From positions 62,001 to 126,000 of the forward strand of contig NW_025963582.1 in the NCBI RefSeq assembly GCF_910591885.1: 64,000 bases of DNA, in the 5' to 3' direction. The stretch comes from Bombus terrestris. Taxonomy: Eukaryota > Arthropoda > Insecta > Hymenoptera > Apidae. Under the pieces are notes generated by a model, which saw nothing but the letters and a program-made list of their open reading frames with translations, ran no database searches and had not been told where the DNA came from. Of this stretch, positions 49,901 through 63,200 are shown in pieces. Numbering within the stretch: the first letter of the stretch is position 1; every line of letters begins with the position of its first letter. Position numbers and translations under genes: made by a program.

Positions 49901-52360
49901 CCCACGTTGTCCCACGTTGTCCCACGTTGTCCCACGTTGTCCCACGTTGCCCAACGATGTCCAACGGTGTCCCACGTTGTCCCACGTTGTTCCATGGTTT
50001 CCCACGTTGTCCCACGTTGTCCCACGTTGTCCCACGGTGTCCAACGATGTCCAACGGTGTCCAACGGTGTCCAACGGTGTTCAACGGTGTCCCACGTTGT
50101 CCCACGTTGTCCCACGGTGTCCAACGATGTCCAACGGTGTCCCACGATGTCCCACGTTGTCCCACGTTGTCCCACGTTGTCCCACGTTGTCCCACGTTGT
50201 CCCACGTTGTCCCACGGTGTCCAACGATGTCCAACGGTGTCCAACGGAGTCCCACGGTGTCCAACGGTGTCCCACGTTGTCCCACGTTGTCCCACGTTGT
50301 CCCACGTTGTCCCACGTTGTCCCACGTTGTCCCACGTTGTCCCACGTTGTCCCACGGTGTCCAACGGTGTCCAACGATGTCCAACGGTGTCCAACGGTGT
50401 CCCACGTAGTCCCACGTTGTCCCACGGTGTCCAACGATGTCCAACGGTGTCCCACGTTTTCCCACGTTGTCCCACGTTGTCCCACGTTGTTCCATGGTTT
50501 CCCACGTTGTCCCACATTGTCCCACGTTGTCCCACGATGTCCCACGTTGTCCCACGTTGTCCCACGTTGTCCCACGTTGTCCCACGTTGTCCCACGATGT
50601 CCCACGTTGTCCCACGTTGTCCCACGTTGTCCCACGTTGTCCCACGTTGTCCCACGTTGTCCCACGTTGTCCCACGTTGTCCCACGTTGTCCCACGTTGT
50701 CCCACGTTGTCCCACGTTGTCCAACGGTGTCCCACGGTGTCCAACGGTGTCCCACGTTGTCCCACGTTGTCCCACGTTGTCCCACGTTGTCCCACGTTGT
50801 CCCACGTTGTCCCACGTTGTCCCACGTTGTCCCACGGTGTCCAACGGTGTCCAACGATGTCCAACTGTGTCCAACGGTGTCCCACGATGTCCACCGATGT
50901 CCAACGATGTCCAACGATGTCCAACGGTGTCCAACGGTGTCCCACGTTGTCCCACGTTGTCCCACGTTGTCCCACGGTGTCCAACGATGTCCAACGGTGT
51001 CCCACGTTGTCCCACGTTGTCCCACGTTGTCCCACGTTGTCCCACGATGTCCCACGTTGTCCCACGTTGTCCCACGTTGTCCCACGTTGTCCCACGTTGT
51101 CCCACGTTGTCCCACGTTGTCCCACGTTGTCCCACGTTGTCCCACGGTGTCCAACGATGTCCAACGGTGTCCCACGTTGTCCAACAGTGTCCCACGTTGT
51201 CCCACGTTGTCCCACGTTGTCCCACGTTGTCCCACGATGTCCCACGTTGTCCCACGTTGTCCCACGTTGTCCCACGTTGTCCCACGTTGTCCCACGTTGT
51301 CCCACGTTGTCCCACGTTGTCCCACGTTGTCCCACGTTGTCCCACGTTGTCCCACGTTGTCCCACGTTGTCCCACGTTGTCCCACGTTGTCCCACGTTGT
51401 CCCACGTTGCCCAACGATGTCCAACGGTGTCCCACGTTGTCCCACGTTGTTCCATGGTTTCCCACGTTGTCCCACGTTGTCCCACGTTGTCCCACGGTGT
51501 CCAACGATGTCCAACGGTGTCCAACGGTGTCCAACGGTGTTCAACGGTGTCCCACGTTGTCCCACGTTGTCCCACGGTGTCCAACGATGTCCAACGGTGT
51601 CCCACGATGTCCCACGTTGTCCCACGTTGTCCCACGTTGTCCCACGTTGTCCCACGTTGTCCCACGTTGTCCCACGGTGTCCAACGATGTCCAACGGTGT
51701 CCAACGGAGTCCCACGGTGTCCAACGGTGTCCCACGTTGTCCCACGTTGTCCCACGTTGTCCCACGTTGTCCCACGTTGTCCCACGTTGTCCCACGTTGT
51801 CCCACGTTGTCCCACGGTGTCCAACGGTGTCCAACGATGTCCAACGGTGTCCAACGGTGTCCCACGTAGTCCCACGTTGTCCCACGGTGTCCAACGATGT
51901 CCCACGGTGTCCCACGTTGTCCCACGTTGTCCCACGTTGTCCCACGTTGTTCCATGGTTTCCCACGTTGTCCCACATTGTCCCACGTTGTCCCACGATGT
52001 CCCACGTTGTCCCACGTTGTCCCACGTTGTCCCACGTTGTCCCACGTTGTCCCACGATGTCCCACGTTGTCCCACGTTGTCCCACGTTGTCCCACGTTGT
52101 CCCACGTTGTCCCACGTTGTCCCACGTTGTCCCACGTTGTCCCACGTTGTCCCACGTTGTCCCACGTTGTCCCACGTTGTCCAACGGTGTCCCACGGTGT
52201 CCAACGGTGTCCCACGTTGTCCCACGTTGTCCCACGTTGTCCCACGTTGTCCCACGTTGTCCCACGTTGTCCCACGTTGTCCCACGTTGTCCCACGGTGT
52301 CCAACGGTGTCCAACGATGTCCAACTGTGTCCAACGGTGTCCCACGATGTCCACCGATGT
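49445..52360 (+). repeat. 1.46-kb tandem duplication (49,445-50,900 | 50,905-52,360)
   Basis: Units match at an offset of 1,460 bp: tccaacagtg 49,721/51,181, ttcaacggtg 50,081/51,541, tcccacgtag 50,401/51,861, ttccatggtt 50,491/51,951, tcccacattg 50,511/51,971 and the composite-module start 50,881/52,341. Two units differ at 50,441-50,460, where copy 1 has AG and tcccacgttt and copy 2 has CG and CT. The tcccacgtag unit creates a TAG on the plus strand in one frame in both copies. Confidence 0.9.
51190..51409 (-). other. Long CCC-unit run, G-quadruplex-compatible on minus strand
   Basis: Twenty-two consecutive CCC-type units follow tccaacagtg at 51,181 in the second copy of the 1.46-kb repeat. 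The equivalent run in the first copy starts at 49,730. A comparable run lies at 40,010-40,230. Confidence 0.7.
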
Positions 52361-55300
52361 CCAACGGTGTCCAACGGTGTCCAACGGTGTCCAACGGTGT
52401 CCAACGATGTCCAACGATGTCCAACGATGTCCAACGGTGTCCAACGATGTCCAACGATGTCCAACGGTGTCCCACGATGTCCAACGATGTCCAACGATGT
52501 CCAACGGTGTCCAACGGTGTCCCACGTTGTCCCACGTTGTCCCACGTTGTCCCACGGTGTCCAACGATGTCCAACGGTGTCCCACGTTGTCCAACGGTGT
52601 CCCACGTTGTCCCACGGTGTCCAACGGTGTCCCACGTTGTCCCACGTTGTCCCACGTTGTCCCACGTTGTCCCACGTTGCCCAACGATGTCCAACGGTGT
52701 CCCACGTTGTCCCACGTTGTCCCACGTTGTCCCACGGTGTCCAACGATGTCCAACGGTGTCCAACGGTGTCCAACGGTGTCCAACGGTGTCCCACGTTGT
52801 CCCACGTTGTCCCACGGTGTCCAACGATGTCCAACGGTGTCCAACTGTGTCCCACGATGTCCACCGATGTCCAACGGTGTCCAACGGTGTCCAACGGTGT
52901 CCAACGGTGTCCAACGATGTCCAACGATGTCCAATGATGTCCAACGATGTCCAACGGTGTCCCAAGTTGTCCAACGGTGTCCCACGTTGTCCCACGTTGT
53001 CCCACGTTGTCCCACGTTGTCCCACGATGTCCCACGTTGTCCCACGTTGTCCCACGTTGTCCCACGTTGTCCCACGTTGTCCCACGTTGTCCCACGTTGT
53101 CCCACGTTGTCCCACGGTGTCCAACGGTGTCCAACGATGTCCAACGGTGTCCAACTGTGTCCCACGTTGTCCCACGTTGTCCCACGTTGTCCCACGTTGT
53201 CCCACGATGTCCCACGTTGTCCAACGATGTCCAACGGTGTCCCACGTTGTCCCACGTTGTCCTACGTTGTCCCACGTTGTCCCACGTTGTCCCACGTTGT
53301 CCCACGTTGTCCCACGTTGTCCCACGGTGTCCAACGGTGTCCAACGATGTCCAACGGTGTCCAACGGTGTCCCACGTTGTCCCACGTTGTCCCACGTTGT
53401 CCCACGTTGTCCAACGGTGTCCCACGTTGTCCCACGTTGTCCCACGTTGTCCCACGTTGTCCCACGTTGTCCCACGTTGTCCCACGGTGTCCAACGATGT
53501 CCAACGGTGTCCCACGATGTCCACCGATGTCCAACGGTGTCCAACGGTGTCCAACGGTGTCCAACGGTGTCCAACGGTGTCCCACGATGTCCACCGATGT
53601 CCAACGGTGTCCAACGGTGTCCAACGGTGTCCAACGGTGTCCAACGATGTCCAACGATGTCCAACGATGTCCAACGGTGTCCAACGATGTCCAACGATGT
53701 CCAACGGTGTCCCACGTTGTCCCACGTTGTCCCACGTTGTCCCACGTTGTCCCACGGTGTCCAACGGTGTCCAAAGATGTCCAACGGTGTCCCACGTTGT
53801 CCCACGTTGTCCCACGTTGTCCCACGTTGTCCCACGGTGTCCAACGATGTCCCACGTTGTCCCACGGTGTCCAACGATGTCCAACGATGTCCCACGTTGT
53901 CCCACGTTGTCCCACGTTGTCCCACGTTGTCCCACGTTGTCCCACGTTGTCCCACGTTGTCCCACGTTGTCCAACGGTGTCCCACGGTGTCCAACGGTGT
54001 CCCACGTTGTCCCACGTTGTCCCACGTTGTCCCACGTTGTCCCACGTTGTCCCACGTTGTCCCACGTTGTCCCACGTTGTCCCACGGTGTCCAACGGTGT
54101 CCAACGATGTCCAACTGTGTCCAACGGTGTCCCACGATGTCCACCGATGTCCAACGGTGTCCAACGGTGTCCAACGGTGTCCAACGGTGTCCAACGATGT
54201 CCAACGATGTCCAACGATGTCCAACGGTGTCCAACGATGTCCAACGATGTCCAACGGTGTCCCACGATGTCCAACGATGTCCAACGATGTCCAACGGTGT
54301 CCAACGGTGTCCCACGTTGTCCCACGTTGTCCCACGTTGTCCCACGGTGTCCAACGATGTCCAACGGTGTCCCACGTTGTCCAACGGTGTCCCACGTTGT
54401 CCCACGGTGTCCAACGGTGTCCCACGTTGTCCCACGTTGTCCCACGTTGTCCCACGTTGTCCCACGTTGCCCAACGATGTCCAACGGTGTCCCACGTTGT
54501 CCCACGTTGTCCCACGTTGTCCCACGGTGTCCAACGATGTCCAACGGTGTCCAACGGTGTCCAACGGTGTCCAACGGTGTCCCACGTTGTCCCACGTTGT
54601 CCCACGGTGTCCAACGATGTCCAACGGTGTCCAACTGTGTCCCACGATGTCCAACGATGTCCAACGGTGTCCAACGGTGTCCAACGGTGTCCAACGGTGT
54701 CCAACGATGTCCAACGATGTCCAATGATGTCCAACGATGTCCAACGGTGTCCCAAGTTGTCCAACGGTGTCCCACGTTGTCCCACGTTGTCCCACGTTGT
54801 CCCACGTTGTCCCACGATGTCCCACGTTGTCCCACGTTGTCCCACGTTGTCCCACGTTGTCCCACGTTGTCCCACGTTGTCCCACGTTGTCCCACGTTGT
54901 CCCACGGTGTCCAACGGTGTCCAACGATGTCCAACGGTGTCCAACTGTGTCCCACGTTGTCCCACGTTGTCCCACGTTGTCCCACGTTGTCCCACGATGT
55001 CCCACGTTGTCCAACGATGTCCAACGGTGTCCCACGTTGTCCCACGTTGTCCTACGTTGTCCCACGTTGTCCCACGTTGTCCCACGTTGTCCCACGTTGT
55101 CCCACGTTGTCCCACGGTGTCCAACGGTGTCCAACGATGTCCAACGGTGTCCAACGGTGTCCCACGTTGTCCCACGTTGTCCCACGTTGTCCCACGTTGT
55201 CCAACGGTGTCCCACGTTGTCCCACGTTGTCCCACGTTGTCCCACGTTGTCCCACGTTGTCCCACGTTGTCCCACGGTGTCCAACGATGTCCAACGGTGT

Positions 55301-55690
55301 CCCACGATGTCCACCGATGTCCAACGGTGTCCAACGGTGTCCAACGGTGTCCAACGGTGTCCCACGATGTCCACCGATGTCCAACGGTGTCCAACGGTGT
55401 CCAACGGTGTCCAACGGTGTCCAACGATGTCCAACGATGTCCAACGATGTCCAACGGTGTCCAACGATGTCCAACGATGTCCAACGGTGTCCCACGTTGT
55501 CCCACGTTGTCCCACGTTGTCCCACGTTGTCCCACGTTGTCCCACGTTGTCCCACGTTGTCCCACGGTGTCCAACGGTGTCCAAAGATGTCCAACGGTGT
55601 CCCACGTTGTCCCACGTTGTCCCACGTAGTCCCACGGTGTCCAACGATGTCCCACGTTGTCCCACGGTGTCCAACGATGTCCAACGGTGT
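52101..55690 (+). repeat. 1.79-kb tandem duplication (52,101-53,890 | 53,891-55,690)
   Basis: Units match at an offset of 1,790 bp: composite module 52,341/54,131, tccaatgatg 52,931/54,721 and tcctacgttg 53,261/55,051. Small unit-sized indels follow, with tccaaagatg at 53,771/55,581 (offset 1,810). A third copy lies further on, with tccaatgatg at 58,071 and tcctacgttg at 58,400. It is displaced by about 1.6 kb of inserted array (55,690-57,350). The second copy has a private tcccacgtag at 55,621. Confidence 0.87.
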
Positions 55691-57350
55691 CCAACGATGT
55701 CCCACGTTGTCCCACGGTGTCCAACGATGTCCAACGATGTCCAACGATGTCCAACGATGTCCAACGGTATCCCAAGTTGTCCAACGGTGTCCCACGTTGT
55801 CCCACGTTGTCCCACGTTGTCCCATGTTGTCCACGATGTCCCACGTTGTCCCACGTTGTCCCACGTTGTCCCACGTTGTCCCACGTTGTCCCACGTTGTC
55901 CCACGTTGTCCCACGTTGTCCCACGGTGTCCAACGGTGTCCAACGATGTCCAACGGTGTCCAACGGTGTCCCACGTTGTCCCACGTTGTCCCACGTTGTC
56001 CCACGGTGTCCAACGATGTCCAACGGTGTCCCACGTTGTCCCACGGTGTCCAACGGTGTCCAACGATGTCCAACGGTGTCCAACGGTATCCCACGTTGTC
56101 CCACGTTGTCCCACGGTGTCCAACGATGTCCAACGGTGTCCCACGTTTTCCCACGTTGTCCCACGTTGTCCCACGTTGTTCCATGGTTTCCCACGTTGTC
56201 CCACGTTGTCCCACGGTGTCCAACGATGTCCAACGGTGTCCAACGGTGTCCCACGGTGTCCAACGGTGTCCCACGTTGTCCCACGTTGTCCCACGTTGTC
56301 CCACGTTGTCCCACGTTGTCCCACGTTGTCCCACGTTGTCCCACGGTGTCCAACGGTGTCCAACGATGTCCAACTGTGTCCAACGGTGTCCCACGATGTC
56401 CACCGATGTCCAACGGTGTCCAACGGTGTCCAACGGGGTCCAACGGTGTCCAACGATGTCCAACGATGTCCAACGATGTCCAACGGTGTCCAACGATGTC
56501 CAACGATGTCCAACGGTGTCCCACGATGTCCAACGATGTCCAACGATGTCCAACGGTGTCCAACGGTGTCCCACGTTGTCCCACGTTGTCCCACGTTGTC
56601 CCACGGTGTCCAACGATGTCCAACGGTGTCCCACGTTGTCCAACGGTGTCCCACGTTGTCCCACGTTGTCCCACGTTGTCCCACGTTGTCCCACGATGTC
56701 CCACGTTGTCCCACGTTGTCCCACGTTGTCCCACGTTGTCCCACGTTGTCCCACGTTGTCCCACGTTGTCCCACGTTGTCCCACGGTGTCCAAAGGTGTC
56801 CAACGATGTCCAACGGTGTCCAACGGTGTCCCACGTTGTCCCACGTTGTCCCACGTTGTCCCACGGTGTCCAACGATGTCCAACGGTGTCCCACGTTGTC
56901 CCACGTTGTCCCACGTTGTCCCACGATGTCCCACGTTGTCCCACGTTGTCCCACGTTGTCCCACGTTGTCCCACGTTGTCCCACGTTGTCCCACGTTGTC
57001 CCACGTTGTCCCACGTTGTCCCACGTTGTCCCACGTTGTCCCACGTTGTCCCACGTTGTCCCACGGTGTCCAACGATGTCCAACGGTGTACAACGGTGTC
57101 CCACGGTGTCCAACGGTGTCCCACGTTGTCCCACGTTGTCCCACGTTGTCCCACGTTGTCCCACGTTGTCCCACGTTGTCCCACGTTGTCCCACGTTGCC
57201 CAACGATGTCCAACGGTGTCCCACGTTGTCCCACGTTGTTCCATTGTTTCCCACGTTGTCCCACGTTGTCCCACGTTGTCCCACGGTGTCCAAAGATGTC
57301 CAACGGTGTCCAACGGTGTCCAACGGTGTCCAACGGTGTCCCACGTTGTC
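55691..57350 (+). repeat. Intervening array block with tccaacggta-tcccacgttt-ttccatggtt module
   Basis: This block separates the second and third copies of the 1.79-kb unit. It holds tccaacggta near 56,083, tcccacgttt near 56,143, ttccatggtt at 56,179, a full composite module near 56,389, tccaaaggtg near 56,790 and ttccattgtt at 57,239. The same order recurs about 4,320 bp downstream (60,403, 60,499, 60,669) and in the 9-kb copies near 12,970 and 21,880. The second 9-bp unit lies at 55,840. Confidence 0.83.
55840..55848 (+). other. 9-bp unit, second phase break (-1)
   Basis: The unit reads tccacgatg, one C short of tcccacgatg, directly after a tcccatgttg unit. The loss is within a CCC run. 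Later units start at positions ending in 9. It could be replication slippage or a homopolymer read error. Confidence 0.93.
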
Positions 57351-59010
57351 CCACGTTGTCCCACGTTGTCCCACGTTGTCCCACGTTGTCCCACGTTGTC
57401 CCACGTTGTCCCACGTTGTCCCACGGTGTCCAACGGTGTCCAACGATGTCCAACTGTGTCCAACGGTGTCCCACGATGTCCACCGATGTCCAACGGTGTC
57501 CAACGGTGTCCAACGGTGTCCAACGGTGTCCAACGATGTCCAACGATGTCCAACGATGTCCAACGATGTCCAACGGTGTACAACGATGTCCAACGATGTC
57601 CAACGGTGTCCCACGATGTCCAACGATGTCCAACGATGTCCAACGGTGTCCAACGGTGTCCCACGTTGTCCCACGTTGTCCCACGTTGTCCCACGGTGTC
57701 CAACGATGTCCAACGGTGTCCCACGTTGTCCAACGGTGTCCCACGTTGTCCCACGGTGTCCAACGGTGTCCCACGTTGTCCCACGTTGTCCCACGTTGTC
57801 CCACGTTGTCCCACGTTGCCCAACGATGTCCAACGGTGTCCCACGTTGTCCCACGTTGTCCCACGTTGTCCCACGGTGTCCAACGATGTCCAACGGTGTC
57901 CAACGGTGTCCAACGGTGTCCAACGGTGTCCCACGTTGTCCCACGTTGTCCCACGGTGTCCAACGATGTCCAACGGTGTCCAACTGTGTCCCACAATGTC
58001 CACCGATGTCCAACGGTGTCCAACGGTGTCCAACGGTGTCCAACGGTGTCCAACGATGTCCAACGATGTCCAATGATGTCCAACGATGTCCAACGGTGTC
58101 CCAAGTTGTCCAACGGTGTCCCACGTTGTCCCACGTTGTCCCACGTTGTCCCACGTTGTCCCACGATGTCCCACGTTGTCCCACGTTGTCCCACGTTGTC
58201 CCACGTTGTCCCACGTTGTCCCACGTTGTCCCACGTTGTCCCACGTTGTCCCACGGTGTCCAACGGTGTCCAACGATGTCCAACGGTGTCCAACTGTGTC
58301 CCACGTTGTCCCACGTTGTCCCACGTTGTCCCACGTTGTCCCACGATGTCCCACGTTGTCCAAGGATGTCCAACGGTGTCCCACGTTGTCCCACGTTGTC
58401 CTACGTTGTCCCACGTTGTCCCACGTTGTCCCACGTTGTCCCACGTTGTCCCACGTTGTCCCACGGTGTCCAACGGTGTCCAACGATGTCCAACGGTGTC
58501 CAACGGTGTCCCACGTTGTCCCACGTTGTCCCACGTTGTCCCACGTTGTCCAACGGTGTCCCACGTTGTCCCACGTTGTCCCACGTTGTCCCACGTTGTC
58601 CCACGTTGTCCCACGTTGTCCCACGGTGTCCAACGATGTCCAACGGTGTCCCACGATGTCCACCGATGTCCAACGGTGTCCAACGGTGTCCAACGGTGTC
58701 CAACGGTGTCCAACGGTGTCCCACGATGTCCACCGATGTCCAACGGTGTCCAACGGTGTCCAACGGTGTCCAACGGTGTCCAACGATGTCCAACGATGTC
58801 CAACGATGTCCAACGGTGTCCAACGATGTCCAACGATGTCCAACGGTGTCCCACGTTGTGCCACGTTGTCCCACGTTGTCCCACGTTGTCCCACGTTGTC
58901 CCACGTTGTCCCACGTTGTCCCACGGTGTCCAACGGTGTCCAAAGATGTCCAACGGTGTCCCACGTTGTCCCACGTTGTCCCACGTTGTCCCACGGTGTC
59001 CAACGATGTC
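57350..59010 (+). repeat. Third copy of the 1.79-kb unit
   Basis: This copy matches 53,891-55,690 at about 3,340-3,350 bp (one base less because of the deletion at 55,840). Landmarks are a composite module near 57,469, tccaatgatg near 58,071, tcctacgttg near 58,400, doubled tcccacgatg-tccaccgatg pairs near 58,651 and 58,721, and tccaaagatg near 58,940. Private variants are two units preceded by GTA instead of GTC (57,090 and 57,580), tcccacaatg near 57,991 and tccaaggatg near 58,361. Confidence 0.83.
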
Positions 59011-60290
59011 CCACGTTGTCCCACGGTGTCCAACGATGTCCAACGGTGTCCAACGATGTCCCACGTTGTCCCACGGTGTCCAACGATGTCCCACGTTGTC
59101 CCACGGTGTCCAACGATGTCCAACGGTGTCCAACGATGTCCCACGTTGTCCCACGTTGTCCCACGTTGTCCCACGTTGTCCCACGTTGTCCCACGTTGTC
59201 CCACGGTGTCCAACGGTGTCCAACGATGTCCAACGGTGTCCAACGGTGTCCAACGGTGTCCAACGGTGTCCCACGTTGTCCCACGTTGTCCCACGGTGTC
59301 CAACGATGTCCAACGGTGTCCAACTGTGTCCCACGATGTCCACCGATGTCCAACGGTGTCCAACGGTGTCCAACGGTGTCCAACGGTGTCCAACGATGTC
59401 CAACGATGTCCAACGATGTCCAACGATGTCCAACGGTGTCCCAAGTTGTCCAACGGTGTCCCACGTTGTCCCACGTTGTCCCACGTTGTCCCACGTTGTC
59501 CCACGATGTCCCACGTTGTCCCACGTTGTCCCACGTTGTCCCACGTTGTCCCACGTTGTCCCACGTTGTCCCACGTTGTCCCACGTTGTCCCACGTTGTC
59601 CCACGGTGTCCAACGGTGTCCAACGATGTCCAACGGTGTCCAACGGTGTCCCACGTTGTCCCACGGTGTCCAACGATGTCCAACGGTGTCCAACGATGTC
59701 CCACGTTGTCCCACGGTGTCCAACGATGTCCCACGTTGTCCCACGGTGTCCAACGATGTCCAACGGTGTCCAACGATGTCCCACGTTGTCCCACGTTGTC
59801 CCACGTTGTCCCACGTTGTCCCACGTTGTCCCACGTTGTCCCACGGTGTCCAACGGTGTCCAACGATGTCCAACGGTGTCCAACGGTGTCCAACGGTGTC
59901 CAACGGTGTCCCACGTTGTCCCACGTTGTCCCACGGTGTCCAACGATGTCCAACGGTGTCCAACTGTGTCCCACGATGTCCACCGATGTCCAACGGTGTC
60001 CAACGGTGTCCAACGGTGTCCAACGGTGTCCAACGATGTCCAACGATGTCCAACGATGTCCAACGATGTCCAACGGTGTCCCAAGTTGTCCAACGGTGTC
60101 CCACGTTGTCCCACGTTGTCCCACGTTGTCCCACGTTGTCCCACGATGTCCCACGTTGTCCCACGTTGTCCCACGTTGTCCCACGTTGTCCCACGTTGTC
60201 CCACGTTGTCCCACGTTGTCCCACGTTGTCCCACGTTGTCCCACGGTGTCCAACGGTGTCCAACGATGTCCAACGGTGTCCAACGGTGTC
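59011..60290 (+). repeat. 640-bp tandem duplication (59,011-59,650 | 59,651-60,290)
   Basis: Units match one for one at a 640-bp offset, including tcccaagttg at 59,441/60,081 and the alternating CG-AA-CT pattern at 59,021-59,130/59,661-59,770. The match fails one unit outside each boundary, so the copies abut. I saw no unit-length difference between the copies. Confidence 0.88.
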
Positions 60291-63200
60291 CCACGTTGTC
60301 CCACGTTGTCCCACGTTGTCCCACGGTGTCCAACGATGTCCAACGGTGTCCCACGCTGTCCCACGGTGTCCAACGGTGTCCAACGATGTCCAACGGTGTC
60401 CAACGGTATCCCACGTTGTCCCACGTTGTCCCACGGTGTCCAACGATGTCCAACGGTGTCCCACGTTTTCCCACGTTGTCCCACGTTGTCCCACGTTGTT
60501 CCATGGTTTCCCACGTTGTCCCACGTTGTCCCACGGTGTCCAACGATGTCCAACGGTGTCCAACGGTGTCCCACGGTGTCCAACGGTGTCCCACGTTGTC
60601 CCACGTTGTCCCACGTTGTCCCACGGTGTCCAACGGTGTCCAACGATGTCCAACTGTGTCCAACGGTGTCCCACGATGTCCACCGATGTCCAACGGTGTC
60701 CAACGGTGTCCAACGGTGTCCAACGGTGTCCAACGATGTCCAACGATGTCCAACGATGTCCAACGGTGTCCAACGATGTCCAACGATGTCCAACGGTGTC
60801 CCACGATGTCCAACGATGTCCAACGATGTCCAACGGTGTCCAACGGTGTCCCACGTTGTCCCACGTTGTCCCACGTTGTCCCACGGTGTCCAACGATGTC
60901 CAACGGTGTCCCACGTTGTCCAACGGTGTCCCACGTTGTCCCACGTTGTCCCACGTTGTCCCACGTTGTCCCACGATGTCCCACGTTGTCCCACGTTGTC
61001 CCACGTTGTCCCACGTTGTCCCACGTTGTCCCACGTTGTCCCACGTTGTCCCACGTTGTCCCACGGTGTCCAACGGTGTCCAACGGTGTCCCACGTTGTC
61101 CCACGTTGTCCCACGTTGTCCCACGGTGTCCAACGATGTCCAACGGTGTCCCACGTTGTCCCACGTTGTCCCACGTTGTCCCACGATGTCCCACGTTGTC
61201 CCACGTTGTCCCACGTTGTCCCACGTTGTCCCACGTTGTCCCACGTTGTCCCACGTTGTCCCACGTTGTCCCACGTTGTCCCACGTTGTCCCACGTTGTC
61301 CCACGGTGTCCAACGATGTCCAACGGTGTCCAACGGTGTCCCACGGTGTCCAACGGTGTCCCACGTTGTCCCACGTTGTCCCACGTTGTCCCACGTTGTC
61401 CCACGTTGTCCCACGTTGCCCAACGATGTCCAACGGTGTCCCACGTTGTCCCACGTTGTTCCATTGTTTCCCACGTTGTCCCACGTTGTCCCACGTTGTC
61501 CCACGTTGTCCCACGGTGTCCAACGATGTCCAACGGTGTCCAACGGTGTCCAACGGTGTCCAACGGTGTCCCACGTTGTCCCACGTTGTCCCACTGTGTC
61601 CAACGATGTCCAACGGTGTCCAACTGTGTCCCACGATGTCCACCGATGTCCAACGGTGTCCAACGGTGTCCAACGGTGTCCAACGGTGTCCAACGATGTT
61701 CAACGATGTCCAACGATGTCCAACGATGTCCAACGGTGTCCCACGTTGTCCAACGGTGTCCCACGTTGTCCCACGTTGTCCCACGTTGTCCCACGTTTCC
61801 CACGATGTCCCACGTTGTCCCACGTTGTCCCACGTTGTCCCACGTTATCCCACGTTGTCCCACGTTGTCCCACGATGTCCCACGTTGTCCCACGTTGTCC
61901 CACGTTGTCCCACGTTGTCCCACGTTGTCCCACGTTGTCCCACGTTGTCCCACGTTGTCCCACGGTGTCCAACGGTGTCCAACGATGTCCAACGGTGTCC
62001 AACGATGTCCCACGTTGTCCCACGTTGTCCCACGTTGTCCCACGTTGTCCCACGTTGTCCCACGGTGTCCAACGGTGTCCAACGATGTCCAACGGTGTCC
62101 AACGGTGTCCAACGGTGTCCAACGATGTTCAACGATGTCCAACGATGTCCCACGTTGTCCCACGTTGTCCCACGTTGTCCCACGGTGTCCAACGGTGTCC
62201 AACGATGTCCAACGGTGTCCAACTGTGTCCCACGTTGTCCCACGTTGTCCCACGTTGTCCCACGTTGTCCCACGTTATCCCACGTTGTCCCACGTTGTCC
62301 CACGATGTCCCACGTTGTCCCACGTTGTCCCACGTTGTCCCACGTTGTCCCACGTTGTCCCACGTTGTCCCACGTTGTCCCACGTTGTCCCACGGTGTCC
62401 AACGGTGTCCAACGATGTCCAACGGTGTCCAACGATGTCCCACGTTGTCCCACGTTGTCCCACGTTGTCCCACGTTGTCCCACGTTGTCCCACGTTGTCC
62501 CACGGTGTCCAACGGTGTCCAACGCTGTCCAACGGTGTCCAACTGTGTCCCACGTTGTCCCACGTTGTCCCACGTTGTCCCACGTTGTCCCACGTTGTCC
62601 CACGTTGTCCCACGTTGTCCCACGGTGTCCAACGGTGTCCAACGATGTCCAACGGTGTCCAACTGTGTCCCACGTTGTCCAACGGTGTCCCACGTTGTCC
62701 CACGTTGTCCCACGTTGTCCCACGTTGTCCCACGGTGTCCAAAGGTGTCCAACGATGTCCAACGGTGTCCAACGGTGTCCCACGTTGTCCCACGTTGTCC
62801 CACGTTGTCCCACGGTGTCCAACGATGTCCAACGGTGTCCCACGTTGTCCCACGTTGTCCCACGTTGTCCCACGATGTCCCACGTTGTCCCACGTTGTCC
62901 CACGTTGTCCCACGTTGTCCCACGTTGTCCCACGTTGTCCCACGTTGTCCCACGTTGTCCCACGTTGTCCCACGTTGTCCCACGTTGTCCCACGGTGTCC
63001 AACGATGTCCAACGGTGTCCAACGGTGTCCCACGGTGTCCAACGGTGTCCCACGTTGTCCCACGTTGTCCCACGTTGTCCCACGTTGTCCCACGTTGTCC
63101 CACGTTGCCCAACGATGTCCAACGGTGTCCCACGTTGTCCCACGTTGTTCCATTGTTTCCCACGTTGTCCCACGTTGTCCCACGTTGTCCCACGGTGTCC

